Source: JAODBJ01 sp963782465 (lineage in GTDB: Bacteria; Actinomycetota; Acidimicrobiia; IMCC26256; PALSA-610). Taken from it: a DNA stretch of 64,000 nucleotides. The stretch lies in contig CAWAJR010000001.1 in NCBI GenBank assembly GCA_963782465.1, positions 558,001-622,000 on the forward strand, given 5' to 3'. Positions 52,359 through 60,492 of this stretch are shown here, piece by piece. The notes below the pieces were generated by a model. The model saw only the letters and a program-made list of their open reading frames with translations. It was not told where the DNA came from and did no database searches. The translations under genes and the position numbers were made by a program. Every line of letters starts with the position of its first letter. Position 1 is the first letter of the stretch.

Positions 52359-53120
52359 TCAGCCGTGCGTGCAGCGGCCGGCCGCGGATGCCGTCGGCGC
52401 GACCTCGGTGCCTTCGAAGTCGGCGAGGGTGCTGATGCGGAAGCGGCCGTCTCCTGCCGACGCGCGCGTCATCGTTTCCTCGCGCGCCGCGTAGTAGTGA
52501 TCGCGGGTGTAACCGTCGGTTTCGGGCGCGTAGCTCGCAACGAGCACCCGCCGTGGCCGAGCGGTGCGGTTCGCCTCGCTGTAGTGCGGCGCGAAGCCTT
52601 CGATGCATACCGCGTCGCCCGCGCGCAGTTCCGCCGCGTACCAGTCGAGCGATCGAGCGACGTCGGCGCGTACGACGCCACGATCGTCGACCGGCAACAC
52701 CTCGGTAACACCGTCGGCCAGCCACAGGCAACCCGACTCGAGATCGCATTCGTCGATCGCGAGCAGCACCGACATGACGCGTCGCACACCCGGGTACGCG
52801 ACCGCGTCCTGGTGAGGCCGGAACCCCGCGCCTCCCGGCTGCTTGTAGTTGATCTTGTCTTTGAAGTCGACGACGTCGACGCCCAATGCATCGCGCGCGC
52901 AATCGTGCAGGACGCCACGCACCAACGATGCGACGCCGGGATGGCAGGCCGACACGTTCTCGGTCCGGCAGATCGCGGGCCCGGCGGGCGTGGCTTCGGC
53001 GTAGTGGCCGAAGCGGTGACTTCCCGCGGGCCACGCTTCGACGGTGTCGACCCAACCGTGCAACGCCTCGAGCTGCTCGCGGTCGAGCACCTTCGTACGA
53101 ACCACTTCGGTCGCGCTCAC
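52359..53120 (-). CDS. phytanoyl-CoA dioxygenase (PhyH) family oxygenase, second copy
   Basis: A 253-residue protein read from GTG 53120; the frame is open beyond, but that stretch is antisense to the dehydrogenase gene. The iron site is GFRPHQDAVAY near residue 105 (HxD), and the distal His is in GFAPHYSEANRTARPRRVLV near residue 185, with the Arg that binds 2-oxoglutarate. The segment CLWLADGVTEVLPVDDRG is typical of the family. It is divergent from, and 24 bases from, a short-chain dehydrogenase. The protein is shorter than the copy at 2286 and not closely similar. The substrate is unknown. Confidence 0.88.
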   Translation of the reverse strand: MSATEVVRTKVLDREQLEALHGWVDTVEAWPAGSHRFGHYAEATPAGPAICRTENVSACHPGVASLVRGVLHDCARDALGVDVVDFKDKINYKQPGGAGFRPHQDAVAYPGVRRVMSVLLAIDECDLESGCLWLADGVTEVLPVDDRGVVRADVARSLDWYAAELRAGDAVCIEGFAPHYSEANRTARPRRVLVASYAPETDGYTRDHYYAAREETMTRASAGDGRFRISTLADFEGTEVAPTASAAGRCTHG

Positions 53121-53144
53121 GGGCACGCAGGGTAGGTTCGCCCG

Positions 53145-53921
53145 GTGACCGACGAACAATCGCTGGCGGGACGGGTCGTGGTCGTCACCGGCGCGTCCCG
53201 CGGGATCGGGAAAGCCCTCGCCGTCGGGTGCGCGGCGCACGGCGCGGCCGTTGTGTGCGCGGCGCGCACGGTCACCACGGTGCCCGGCGGCCTTCCCGGT
53301 TCGATCGAGGAGACCGTCGAGAAGATCACCGGTGCCGGCGGTCGCGCGATCGCGGTGGGCTGCGACGTCGGTGTGCAGGAGGATCTCGAGCATCTCGTCG
53401 CTCGCACGCTCGACGAGTACGGCCGGATCGATGTGCTGGTGAACAACGCGATGGCGCAGACCCGCGGCACGTTCGACGAGATGACCCTCGAGATGTGGGA
53501 CGAGTCGATGACGACGAACGTGCGCAGCCTCTTCGCCCTCGCGAAACTCGTCGTCCCTCCGATGGCCGCGCAGGGCGGCGGCAGCTTCATCAGCATCTCG
53601 TCGGGTGGTGCCGAGCACGCGGCGGCACCGTTCATGCCGCCCGGCTATGTCATCTACGCGGTGGCGAAGGCGGCGCTCGAACGGTTCACGACCGGGCTCG
53701 CGCCCGAACTGCGTGGCCGCGGGATCAACGTGAACGCGCTGCGGCCCGGCGCGGTGAAGACGGAACTCGCGACCCGGGAACTCGGCCCCGACCACGACTG
53801 GAGCGGCTGGCAGGAGCCAGAGTCGGTCGTGCCGGCGCTCCTGTTCCTCGCCGCGCAGATCAACACCGACTTCACCGGTCGCATCGTCGATGCGACCAAC
53901 TTCGGCACCGTCTGGCCGTGA
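53145..53921 (+). CDS. short-chain dehydrogenase/reductase (SDR)
   Basis: A 258-residue classical SDR from GTG 53145. The cofactor site is VVVTGASRGIGKALAVG near residue 12, NNA appears in VLVNNAMAQ, Ser is in SFISISSGG and the catalytic Tyr/Lys are in YAVAKAALERF. The basic residues after the second strand (CAARTV) are compatible with NADP. An oxidoreductase for a hydroxy- or keto-substrate is implied. It shares a 24-base divergent region with the PhyH oxygenase and could act on its product; that is inference. Confidence 0.92.
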   Translation: MTDEQSLAGRVVVVTGASRGIGKALAVGCAAHGAAVVCAARTVTTVPGGLPGSIEETVEKITGAGGRAIAVGCDVGVQEDLEHLVARTLDEYGRIDVLVNNAMAQTRGTFDEMTLEMWDESMTTNVRSLFALAKLVVPPMAAQGGGSFISISSGGAEHAAAPFMPPGYVIYAVAKAALERFTTGLAPELRGRGINVNALRPGAVKTELATRELGPDHDWSGWQEPESVVPALLFLAAQINTDFTGRIVDATNFGTVWP

Positions 53922-53960
53922 CCGGGAGGCCCGCCGGGTGAGGCGGGCCGGGTGGTCATC

Positions 53961-54257
53961 TCAGGGCAGGTACGAACGTACCCAGCTCTCTGCCGCGAGC
54001 CAGACGCAGTCGTCGCGGTGCGCGTGGTTCCGCGCCTCGCAGAGCGCACAGAACACTTCGTCGTCGATCGTCTCGAAGTAGGGATCGGTCGCGGCGATGC
54101 GCCGCACGATCAGCTCCAGCTCCTGCAGTTTGCGTGCGGTACTCGATTCCCGGCCCACGAGCGGTTCGTGCTTCGGCTTGATCGACCGGCTGGCAACCGT
54201 GCTGCGGGCAAACAACGGTGTTGGCACGGGTGCCGGCGCGTTCGCGCTCCGGTCCAT
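53961..54257 (-). CDS. small protein with CxxC/His-Cys zinc-binding motif
   Basis: A 98-residue protein from ATG 54257 (GTG 54266 is an alternative); a run of six G lies upstream. The N-terminal half is basic and Pro/Ala-rich, then there is a helix (ARKLQELELIVRRIAATD). The C-terminal part has FCALCEARNHAHRDDCVWLA, where three Cys and two His could hold one zinc. That layout resembles small zinc-ribbon proteins of unknown role in phages and actinobacteria. The function is unknown. Confidence 0.55.
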   Translation of the reverse strand: MDRSANAPAPVPTPLFARSTVASRSIKPKHEPLVGRESSTARKLQELELIVRRIAATDPYFETIDDEVFCALCEARNHAHRDDCVWLAAESWVRSYLP

Positions 54258-54339
54258 TGCACCCACCCCCCATTTTCATCTGACACCTTGTACGTCGAAT
54301 ACCACCACATCCGACGGCTGAGCGCCCGTCGAACGAAGA

Positions 54340-54369
54340 CCGCCCTCACCGCATCAGCGGTGAGGGCGG
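54340..54369 (-). terminator. strong hairpin terminator after the LPFTG gene
   Basis: CCGCCCTCACCGC and GCGGTGAGGGCGG pair perfectly over 13 bases with a four-base ATCA loop. It lies 33 bases downstream of the surface-protein stop on the minus strand. The sequence following on that strand (TCTTCGTTCG) is only weakly T-rich, as is usual for high-GC bacteria. Confidence 0.7.
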
Positions 54370-54402
54370 CCCGGATCAGGTGTTCGCGGCGCTTGAGGCC
54401 GG

Positions 54403-55287
54403 TCAGCGCTTCGCCGAACGGCGGGGTCCGACCGCCGTGAGGAACACGCCGGCTCCGAACAACACGATGCCGAGCAGCGGCGTGGCCGAGCCGCTCCCGG
54501 TGAAGGGCAGCGAACTGGTTGGCTGGTCGGTCGGCGTCCCGAGTTGAGCCACGGGCGGGCTCGACGCGTCGCTCGCCGACGGCGGCACCGTCGAACCGGC
54601 CGCGGTCACCGGCGGGGTCGACGTGGTCGTCGTCCCACCTTCGTGGCCCTGCGTGCCGCCCGTCGTGGTCGTCGTCGCGATCGTGGTCGACGTCGTCGCG
54701 GTGGTGACGTCGGTCGTCGTGGTGGTTTCGGGCGCGGTGGTCGTGGTGGTTTCGGGCGCGGTGGTCGTGGTGGTTTCGGGCGCGGTGGTCGTGGTGGTTT
54801 CGGGCGCGGTGGTCGTGGTGGTTTCCGGCGCGGTGGTCGTGGTGGTTTCGGGCGCGGTCGTCGTCGTGGTGCCGGTGCAGTTGTTGATCAACGCGACGCT
54901 CGTGTGGGCCGTCGTGACGTACCCGCCGTCCCACGTCCCGGTGACGGTGAGCACGATCGTGCCCATGACGTTGCCCGGTACGAGCGTCGTCGCGTGCGTC
55001 TCGTCGGCCGGCGCGACCGTCGGTGCGTAGCCGGTGACCGAGTAGGGCGTGCTGCCGATCGCGACGCCGATGGACGCGATGGTCATGATGTGACCGGGCG
55101 CCGTCTCGCTGTTCTCGATCGTCCACGTGACGACGTGCTGGTCGTCGTTGCACACGGTGTGACCGGCGAGGATCGGGTGATGGGCGGACGCCGGGCCGGC
55201 CATGAGCAGGAGCACGACCGAGCCGATGATCGTTGCGACCCCGAAATGGGTCGCGTAACGGCGGAATCGTTCGTAGAGGCGATGCAT
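54403..55287 (-). CDS. LPFTG cell-wall-anchored surface protein with APETTTTT repeats
   Basis: A 294-residue protein from ATG 55287 (the frame opens at TTG 55356). A signal peptide (FGVATIIGSVVLLLMAGPAS) precedes a beta domain of about 110 residues with two Cys (HTVCNDDQHVVTWTIEN; SVALINNCTG). Six copies of APETTTTT and a Thr-rich stretch follow, then the sorting signal SLPFTGSGSATPLLGIVLFG and a basic tail (GPRRSAKR). The order LPxTG, helix, basic end is typical of sortase substrates. The Thr-rich stalk is likely glycosylated. No sortase gene is in the window. Confidence 0.88.
   Translation of the reverse strand: MHRLYERFRRYATHFGVATIIGSVVLLLMAGPASAHHPILAGHTVCNDDQHVVTWTIENSETAPGHIMTIASIGVAIGSTPYSVTGYAPTVAPADETHATTLVPGNVMGTIVLTVTGTWDGGYVTTAHTSVALINNCTGTTTTTAPETTTTTAPETTTTTAPETTTTTAPETTTTTAPETTTTTAPETTTTTDVTTATTSTTIATTTTTGGTQGHEGGTTTTSTPPVTAAGSTVPPSASDASSPPVAQLGTPTDQPTSSLPFTGSGSATPLLGIVLFGAGVFLTAVGPRRSAKR
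54721..54864 (-). repeat. 24-bp coding tandem repeat (APETTTTT)
   Basis: Six near-identical 24-base units start at 54721, 54745, 54769, 54793, 54817 and 54841. On the minus strand they encode APETTTTT. They differ at only a few positions, which suggests expansion by slippage. They form the Thr-rich stalk of the LPFTG protein. Confidence 0.85.
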
Positions 55288-55404
55288 GGGTGCTTGATCG
55301 GCCGCACCCACGGCGTCGCCAGGACTTCGGTCCCGACTCCCCCCGAACTGCCCCAAGCGACCGGTGCTTACGTGCCACTCCGACCGTTTCGACCCATTTC
55401 ACGG

Positions 55405-55441
55405 GCGTCGATAGCTCTCGCTATGCGAGAGCTCTCGACGC
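55405..55441. repeat. intergenic palindrome, family copy 2 (CTATG loop)
   Basis: Arms at 55405-55420 (GCGTCGATAGCTCTCG) and 55426-55441 (CGAGAGCTCTCGACGC) pair with one mismatch around CTATG. The loop and the GCGTCGATAGCT arm are the same as in the copy at 35719-35763, 20 kb away. It begins 3 bases beyond the amidohydrolase stop, so it may terminate that gene. Confidence 0.75.
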
Positions 55442-55444
55442 ATG

Positions 55445-56719
55445 TCAGCGGGGGCGGGAGGTGAGGGCCTTCCAGGTGGCGAGGTCGGAGTCGTTCGCCC
55501 GGCGGCCCGCGAGCGTCACGGTGTCGACATCGCCCGCCTCGGCTCGTAAGGCCCCGACGGTGCAGCGTTCGCGCGAGCGGTGCGAGTACGGGTCGAACTG
55601 GAAGTGGCGCATCGCGTTCTCGTGGGTGATCTTGGCAACCGACGCCGGTTCGACGCCCGCCAGCAACACCGCGAGGTGCTCGGGGGCGTCGGGCCACGAG
55701 CTGTCGGAGTGCGGGTAGTCGGACTCCCAGCACACGTTGTCGACGTTGAACTCATCGAGCAGTTTCACGCCCACGCGATCCTCGATGAAACAGCACAGGA
55801 TGCGTTCCCGGAACAGCTCGGTCGGCGCCAGGCCCTGCGGGGGATCGTGGTGCATCCACCCGTTGTGGCGGTCGAGCGCGTGCTCGCCCCGCTGCAGGAA
55901 ATACGGGATCCAGCCGATGTCGCCCTCGGTGAGCGCGAAGCGCAGTTGCGGGAACCGGTGCCAGAAGTCGGCCCACAACAGGTCGCCGAGCGTGTAGACG
56001 GCCATGACGCTCGAGAGGTTCATCGGGACAGGCGGCGGCGCGTCGGGGCCGGTCGAAGCACTCTTCGACGACGAGCCGACGTGGCAGCACAGCACCGTGC
56101 CGGTGTCGCTGCACGCGGCGAACAGCGGGTCCCACGCATCGGTGTGGATGCTCGGCATGCCGAGTCCCGCGGGGTTCTCGGAGAAGGTCACCGCGAAGCA
56201 GCCTTTGCTCGCGAGCCGCCGCACCTCCTTCGCCGCCTCCTCGACGTCGAAGAGGGGAAGCATCCCGCACGGGATGAACCGGTCAGGGTGCGCGCCGCAC
56301 CATTCGTCGACGTGCCAGTCGTTGTAGGCGCGGATCATCACGAGGTTGACGTCGGCGTCGGGCCCGGCGTTCAGCACCTGGCCCGAGAAACCGGTCCAGT
56401 TCGGGAAGTTCAACCCGGCGAGCTGGCCACCGGCGGCCATGTCGCGGACGCGTGCCTCGACGTCGTAACACCCGGGTCGCATGTGCTCGTAGCGCAGTGG
56501 GTCGACGTTGAAGAACTCGCGCGGTTTCCCGGCGACCGCGTTCAGCCCGAGGTTCCGGCCGCGGATGTCGCCGTAGTACCACTGCTGCGAACCGTTGTCC
56601 TCCTCGACGACTCGCGGCGCGCGATCGCGGTACTCCGCCGGCACGTGCGCGTCGAACATGTTTGCCGGCTCGCAGATGTGGTCGTCGACGGAGATGAGGA
56701 TGAGCTCGTCGGCGTTCAT
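55445..56719 (-). CDS. amidohydrolase-family (TIM-barrel) metal-dependent hydrolase
   Basis: A 424-residue protein from ATG 56719. The N-terminal strand holds DDHICEPANMF, similar to the DxH/DHxxEP motif of the amidohydrolase-2/ACMSD group. Further ligands are the His in VLCCHVGSS and Asp in WESDYPHSDSSWPDAPEHLA. ALTEGDIGWIPYFLQRGEHA is characteristic of this family. Members include decarboxylases and hydrolases of aromatic or heterocyclic acids. It stands alone on the minus strand just upstream of genes for CoA-dependent catabolism, but a shared pathway is unproven. Confidence 0.9.
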   Translation of the reverse strand: MNADELILISVDDHICEPANMFDAHVPAEYRDRAPRVVEEDNGSQQWYYGDIRGRNLGLNAVAGKPREFFNVDPLRYEHMRPGCYDVEARVRDMAAGGQLAGLNFPNWTGFSGQVLNAGPDADVNLVMIRAYNDWHVDEWCGAHPDRFIPCGMLPLFDVEEAAKEVRRLASKGCFAVTFSENPAGLGMPSIHTDAWDPLFAACSDTGTVLCCHVGSSSKSASTGPDAPPPVPMNLSSVMAVYTLGDLLWADFWHRFPQLRFALTEGDIGWIPYFLQRGEHALDRHNGWMHHDPPQGLAPTELFRERILCCFIEDRVGVKLLDEFNVDNVCWESDYPHSDSSWPDAPEHLAVLLAGVEPASVAKITHENAMRHFQFDPYSHRSRERCTVGALRAEAGDVDTVTLAGRRANDSDLATWKALTSRPR

Positions 56720-56827
56720 GCGGGGCAATGCCAATCTTCGCCGCCCGTGCACTCGACCGGCGCGCGCAGCCGCCCGATGTTCACCGGCGCAGGATGGTGG
56801 TGCACGCCGAAGACGGTAGCGCCCGCT

Positions 56828-58063
56828 TCAGCCGAACGCGCCCGCCTCGCGCGCGAGGGCGATCTGCCGGTCGTCCCAACCGAGCACTTCACGCAGCAGG
56901 GTTTCGGTGTGCTCGCCGGCGGTGGGGGCCTTCGTCGGGACGGGCAGCGTCTCGTCGATGAACTTCAACGGGCTCGGCAACATGTCGGCTCCGAGGCGCT
57001 CCGCGGGGATCCACGGAAGGCGCGCCTGGAACTGGGGATCGTCGGGCAGTGTCTTCGGCGTGTTCGCCGGGCAGATCGGCGTGTTGTGTTCCATGCCGAA
57101 CGCGACCCATTCCGTCGTGGTGCGCGACGCGAAGACGTCTCGCAGGATTGCCCGCAGTTCGAGGTTGCCGCGCGCGTGGTCGGCGTATTGCGAACCCGGC
57201 CACCGTTCGAACAGGTCGTCGCGGCCGATGCCGGCACAGAAGTTCTTCCAGAACTCGCGCTCCGACGCCATGAACAACACGTACCCGTCGCTCGACGCGT
57301 AGAACTGGTAGCGCACGCCTTCTTCCATGCCGGCGGTGCCCGGTGCACGTCGTTCGTAGTTGTCCGCTTCGTTCCCGGTGACCTCCGACTCCGGCCGTTC
57401 GTACGCCTTCCAGGTTTCGCTGCGCAACCAGTCGAACGCGGCCGCGGCATCCGACTGTGCGATCTCGAGCATGCAGCCCTCGCCGGTTTCGCGTGCCCGG
57501 AGCACGCCGGCGAGCAGGCCGAGGGCGCCGAACACGGGCCCGGCGTGGATACCGATCGAAGCATGCTCGGGCATGTACGCGAACCCGTCGTCGGTCGTGG
57601 CCGGCCCGACGATGCCCGCCCACACGTCGTACGCGATGCCGTGACTCGGCATGTCCCGGTACGGGCCGGTCATCCCGTAGCCCGAGATCGTCACCCACAC
57701 CAGTTTCGGGTTCACCTCGCGGAGTTGCTCGTAGCCGACGCCGCGCCGGTTTAGACCGCCCGGGCGCATCCCTTCCACGACCGCGTCGGCGTCCTTCACG
57801 AGGTCGACGAACACCTCGCGGCCCGCTTCGGTCCGCAGGTCGATGGTGATGCTGCGCTTGCCCCGGCTGACGTGCAGGAAGAGCAGCGAGACGCCCTCGA
57901 CGATCGGCCAGGTCATGCGCCGGCCGTAGTCGCCCTGGGGCGGTTCGACCTTGATCACTTCGGCACCCAGGTCGGCGAGGTGGGTGGTGAGGGCGCCGGG
58001 GCCGAGCATCGACACTTCGACGATGCGCAGGCCGGCGAGCGGGGCAGGGCGAGAGGTCGGCAT
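56828..58063 (-). CDS. CaiB/BaiF-family (class III) CoA-transferase
   Basis: A 411-residue protein from ATG 58063. The N-terminus is family-typical: LAGLRIVEVSMLGPGALTTH, LGAEVIKVEPPQGDYGR and SRGKRSITIDLRTEAGREVF, as is VWVTISGYGMTGPYRDMP. The catalytic Asp of the family corresponds to the region LEIAQSDAAAAFDW near residue 200. It moves CoA between acids, for example in carnitine, bile-acid or methylacyl metabolism. The acyl-CoA dehydrogenase (58613) and ligase (62801) nearby suggest a catabolic role. The substrate is not determined. Confidence 0.92.
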   Translation of the reverse strand: MPTSRPAPLAGLRIVEVSMLGPGALTTHLADLGAEVIKVEPPQGDYGRRMTWPIVEGVSLLFLHVSRGKRSITIDLRTEAGREVFVDLVKDADAVVEGMRPGGLNRRGVGYEQLREVNPKLVWVTISGYGMTGPYRDMPSHGIAYDVWAGIVGPATTDDGFAYMPEHASIGIHAGPVFGALGLLAGVLRARETGEGCMLEIAQSDAAAAFDWLRSETWKAYERPESEVTGNEADNYERRAPGTAGMEEGVRYQFYASSDGYVLFMASEREFWKNFCAGIGRDDLFERWPGSQYADHARGNLELRAILRDVFASRTTTEWVAFGMEHNTPICPANTPKTLPDDPQFQARLPWIPAERLGADMLPSPLKFIDETLPVPTKAPTAGEHTETLLREVLGWDDRQIALAREAGAFG

Positions 58064-58200
58064 CCGGCGAACGTAGTGGTTGCGCGCGGGCCGCCGCCGC
58101 CCGAGCCCCGGGAGCGGTCGCCCGGAGCACTTCGGGGCGTTCGGGCGTTGCGTGCTCGTCCTGGCCTCCCGGGTTTGGGCCGGTGCGCGATCATCGCGGG

Positions 58201-58604
58201 GTGAGCCAGGGTGGGGATCGGCCAACGACCCGTGCGGACCATTATCGAGTCGTGATCGTCGACGACTACGCCGACCTGCGCAGCTTGTTGATCCGCTTTC
58301 TCGAGCACAGCGGCAAGTTCACGGTCGCGGCGTCGTGCGGCACGGGCCGTGACGGCATCGACGCGACCCGAGCCGAACAACCCGACCTCGTGCTCGTCGA
58401 CCTCGGCCTCCCCGACATGAACGGGATGGACGCGCTCGGGCCACTTCGCGACGCGGCACCGCGGGCGCGCATCGTCGTGCTTTCGGGTTCCGACCCGGCC
58501 CGGCCGAACGGGCGGCGTTGAGCGCGGGCGCGCACGCCTACGTCGACAAGTCGCGCGGCGGCGACGACCTCCCGCGCCTGCTGCTCGACATCATGCACGC
58601 CTGA
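58201..58604 (+). CDS. single-domain response regulator receiver (frameshifted)
   Basis: About 134 residues after repair, starting at GTG 58201 (GTG or ATG upstream are possible). The receiver has VVIVDDYADLRSLL, the phosphoacceptor in LVLVDLGLPDMNG and the switch Ser in IVVLSGSD. Then the frame breaks near 58500; the next frame gives ERAALSAGAHAYVDKSRGGD, which carries the essential Lys, and ends LLLDIMHA. One missing G in GCCCGGCC explains it. With no output domain it would act through protein contacts. No kinase is adjacent. Confidence 0.82.
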
Positions 58605-58612
58605 CTTCGCCG

Positions 58613-59824
58613 CTAGCTGCGCGGCACCGACTTCCAGGCGACGCCCTTGTCGACGCGTGGCTCTCCCGGCAAACCGAGCACGCGTTCGCCGATGATGTTC
58701 TTCATCACTTCGTCGCTGCCGCCCGCGATGTGCGCGGCAGGAGCCATGAGCAGCGGTTGGTTCCACGCGAACGTCGCCGCGTCGTCGCTCGCGACCGCGC
58801 CGGCACCGACGAGTTCGACGGCGAGCTCGCCGAGCGCGGTGGTGATGCGCGCGCCCGAAAGCTTGCCGATCGACCCTTCGGGGCCGGGGACCTTGCCTTG
58901 CGACGCGGCCGTGAGCGACCGCATGCCGACGAATCTCTGTACCCGGCCGCGGATGTAGAGGTCGGCGAGGCGTTGCCGGACCATCGGGTCGAGGTTGCGC
59001 CCGCGATCTCGCGCCAGCGCGATGAGATCGGTGACCGACACCCGCATCCCGCCACCGCCTCCTGAGCCGATCGCGACCCGCTCGTTCATCAGCGTCGTGA
59101 TCGCAACCGACCAACCCTGGTTCACGTCTCCGAGCACCTGATCGTGCGGCACCCGCACACCGTCGAAGAACACCTCGTTGAACGATGCCCCGCCGTTCAT
59201 CTGCTTCAGCGGTTTGATCGTCACGCCGGGCGACTTCATATCGACGACGAACGCGGTGATGCCACGGTGTTTCTCGGCGTCGGGATCGGTACGGCAGATG
59301 ATCTCGCCGTAGTCGGAGTACTGCGCGCCCGACGTCCACACCTTCTGGCCGTTGATCACCCATTCGTCGCCGTCGCGGGTCGCGCTCGTCGAAAGCGACG
59401 CGACGTCGGAACCGGCGCCGGGCTCGCTGAACAACTGGCACCACACGTCTTCGCCGCGCAAGAGACGGTTCAGGTACCGGGCCTTTTGCGCGTCGGTGCC
59501 GACGGCCCGCAGCGTGGGGGCAATCATGCCGAGCCCGATGACGAATGCTTCAGACGGCACGGGGAACCGTGACTCCTCCTGACCGAAGATGATCTGTTGC
59601 ATCGAGGTGCCGTTGCGCCCGCCGTAGTCGGGCTCCCACGTGATCTTGGCGAAGCCGGCGTCGAACTTCTGCGCCTGCCACCGTTTCGCTCGGGCCAGGT
59701 ACGCGGCACTGCCCACCCGGGCGTCGTCGTCGGTTGTGACCGCAACCGCCGGTGCGTGCTCCTCGACCCACGCACGACATTCCGCGCGCCAGGTCGCTTC
59801 CTCTTCCGTGTCGTTGAAGTTCAC
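58613..59824 (-). CDS. acyl-CoA dehydrogenase
   Basis: A 403-residue FAD enzyme. Family motifs are QLFSEPGAGSDVASLSTSA, WVINGQKVWTSGA, the middle beta domain with GVTIKPLKQMNGGASFNEVF, and the C-terminal helical bundle ending HIAGGSDEVMKNIIGERVLG. The last is the variant of the usual GGTSE motif. It introduces a double bond into an acyl-CoA, passing electrons to ETF. Members of this length in actinobacteria often act on branched or sterol-derived acyl-CoAs, which is only suggestive. It ends 8 bases from the response regulator. Confidence 0.94.
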   Translation of the reverse strand: MNFNDTEEEATWRAECRAWVEEHAPAVAVTTDDDARVGSAAYLARAKRWQAQKFDAGFAKITWEPDYGGRNGTSMQQIIFGQEESRFPVPSEAFVIGLGMIAPTLRAVGTDAQKARYLNRLLRGEDVWCQLFSEPGAGSDVASLSTSATRDGDEWVINGQKVWTSGAQYSDYGEIICRTDPDAEKHRGITAFVVDMKSPGVTIKPLKQMNGGASFNEVFFDGVRVPHDQVLGDVNQGWSVAITTLMNERVAIGSGGGGGMRVSVTDLIALARDRGRNLDPMVRQRLADLYIRGRVQRFVGMRSLTAASQGKVPGPEGSIGKLSGARITTALGELAVELVGAGAVASDDAATFAWNQPLLMAPAAHIAGGSDEVMKNIIGERVLGLPGEPRVDKGVAWKSVPRS

Positions 59825-59874
59825 GCCGTGAATTCTGCGTCAGGAGCTCCCGCGTGAGCGAGAGCAACGCAGTG

Positions 59875-60492
59875 TCAGCGGCGTATCGGCGTCGGCTCGG
59901 ACGGCGAGCGTGGGGCCGACCGCCACGAACGGCGAGCCGCGAGTTGCCCGACGAGCTCGCGCCATTCGACACCTTCGGGGAGCGGCGCCATGTTGATCGC
60001 GGGCCGTACGGTGGCTTCGCTCGCGATGGTGTCGCGCACGCGCGCGAGGTCGTCGAGGGCGCGCTGCTGCTGGTTCGTCCACGGCGCACTGGGCGAGGCC
60101 GTCACCCCCAGCGTGGTGCCCTGCTCGATCGGCACCAGCACCGCGCGCTGCCCGGGCCGGAGCCGGAGGTCGGCGATGCGATCGCCGGCATTCAAGGCGT
60201 CGCGTACGAGCACGTCGAAGCAGGCGGCGCGCCAGCGAACGTTCACTTCGGTGTCGCGGGGCGTCTTCGGGTGGCCCGCGGTCGCGTAGTCGAGCGCTTC
60301 CGCGGCGCGTACGTCGGGGGCTTCGCCCTCGGCCGGAAGCGCGTTGACCCGGGCGATGATCCCTTCGAGACGGTGCCAGCGGCGCGCGCGGTACCGCTGC
60401 GAAAGGGCGCCGACCAGCGCGGCGGGTACGGGCGCGGCGGCAGGACGCCGCGCCCGGTACCGGCGCGCCAGGGTTAGCGGATCAGTGCCCAT
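59875..60492 (-). CDS. hypothetical protein
   Basis: A 205-residue protein from ATG 60492. It overlaps the end of the gene at 60474 by 19 bases, so it follows it in one transcript. No signal peptide or membrane helix is apparent. Features are a basic N-terminus (LARRYRARRPAAAPVPAAL), a central part (RAACFDVLVRDALNAGDRIA; LRPGQRAVLVPIEQGTTLGV) and an Arg/Ser/Pro-rich tail. I do not recognise a family. Its coupling to the membrane coiled-coil gene suggests they act together. Confidence 0.55.
   Translation of the reverse strand: MGTDPLTLARRYRARRPAAAPVPAALVGALSQRYRARRWHRLEGIIARVNALPAEGEAPDVRAAEALDYATAGHPKTPRDTEVNVRWRAACFDVLVRDALNAGDRIADLRLRPGQRAVLVPIEQGTTLGVTASPSAPWTNQQQRALDDLARVRDTIASEATVRPAINMAPLPEGVEWRELVGQLAARRSWRSAPRSPSEPTPIRR

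Noticed and set aside
54721..54864. Regular 24-base repeats resembling a CRISPR array
   Set aside because: The units are contiguous with no spacers and encode APETTTTT in frame; the same holds for 51751-51864.
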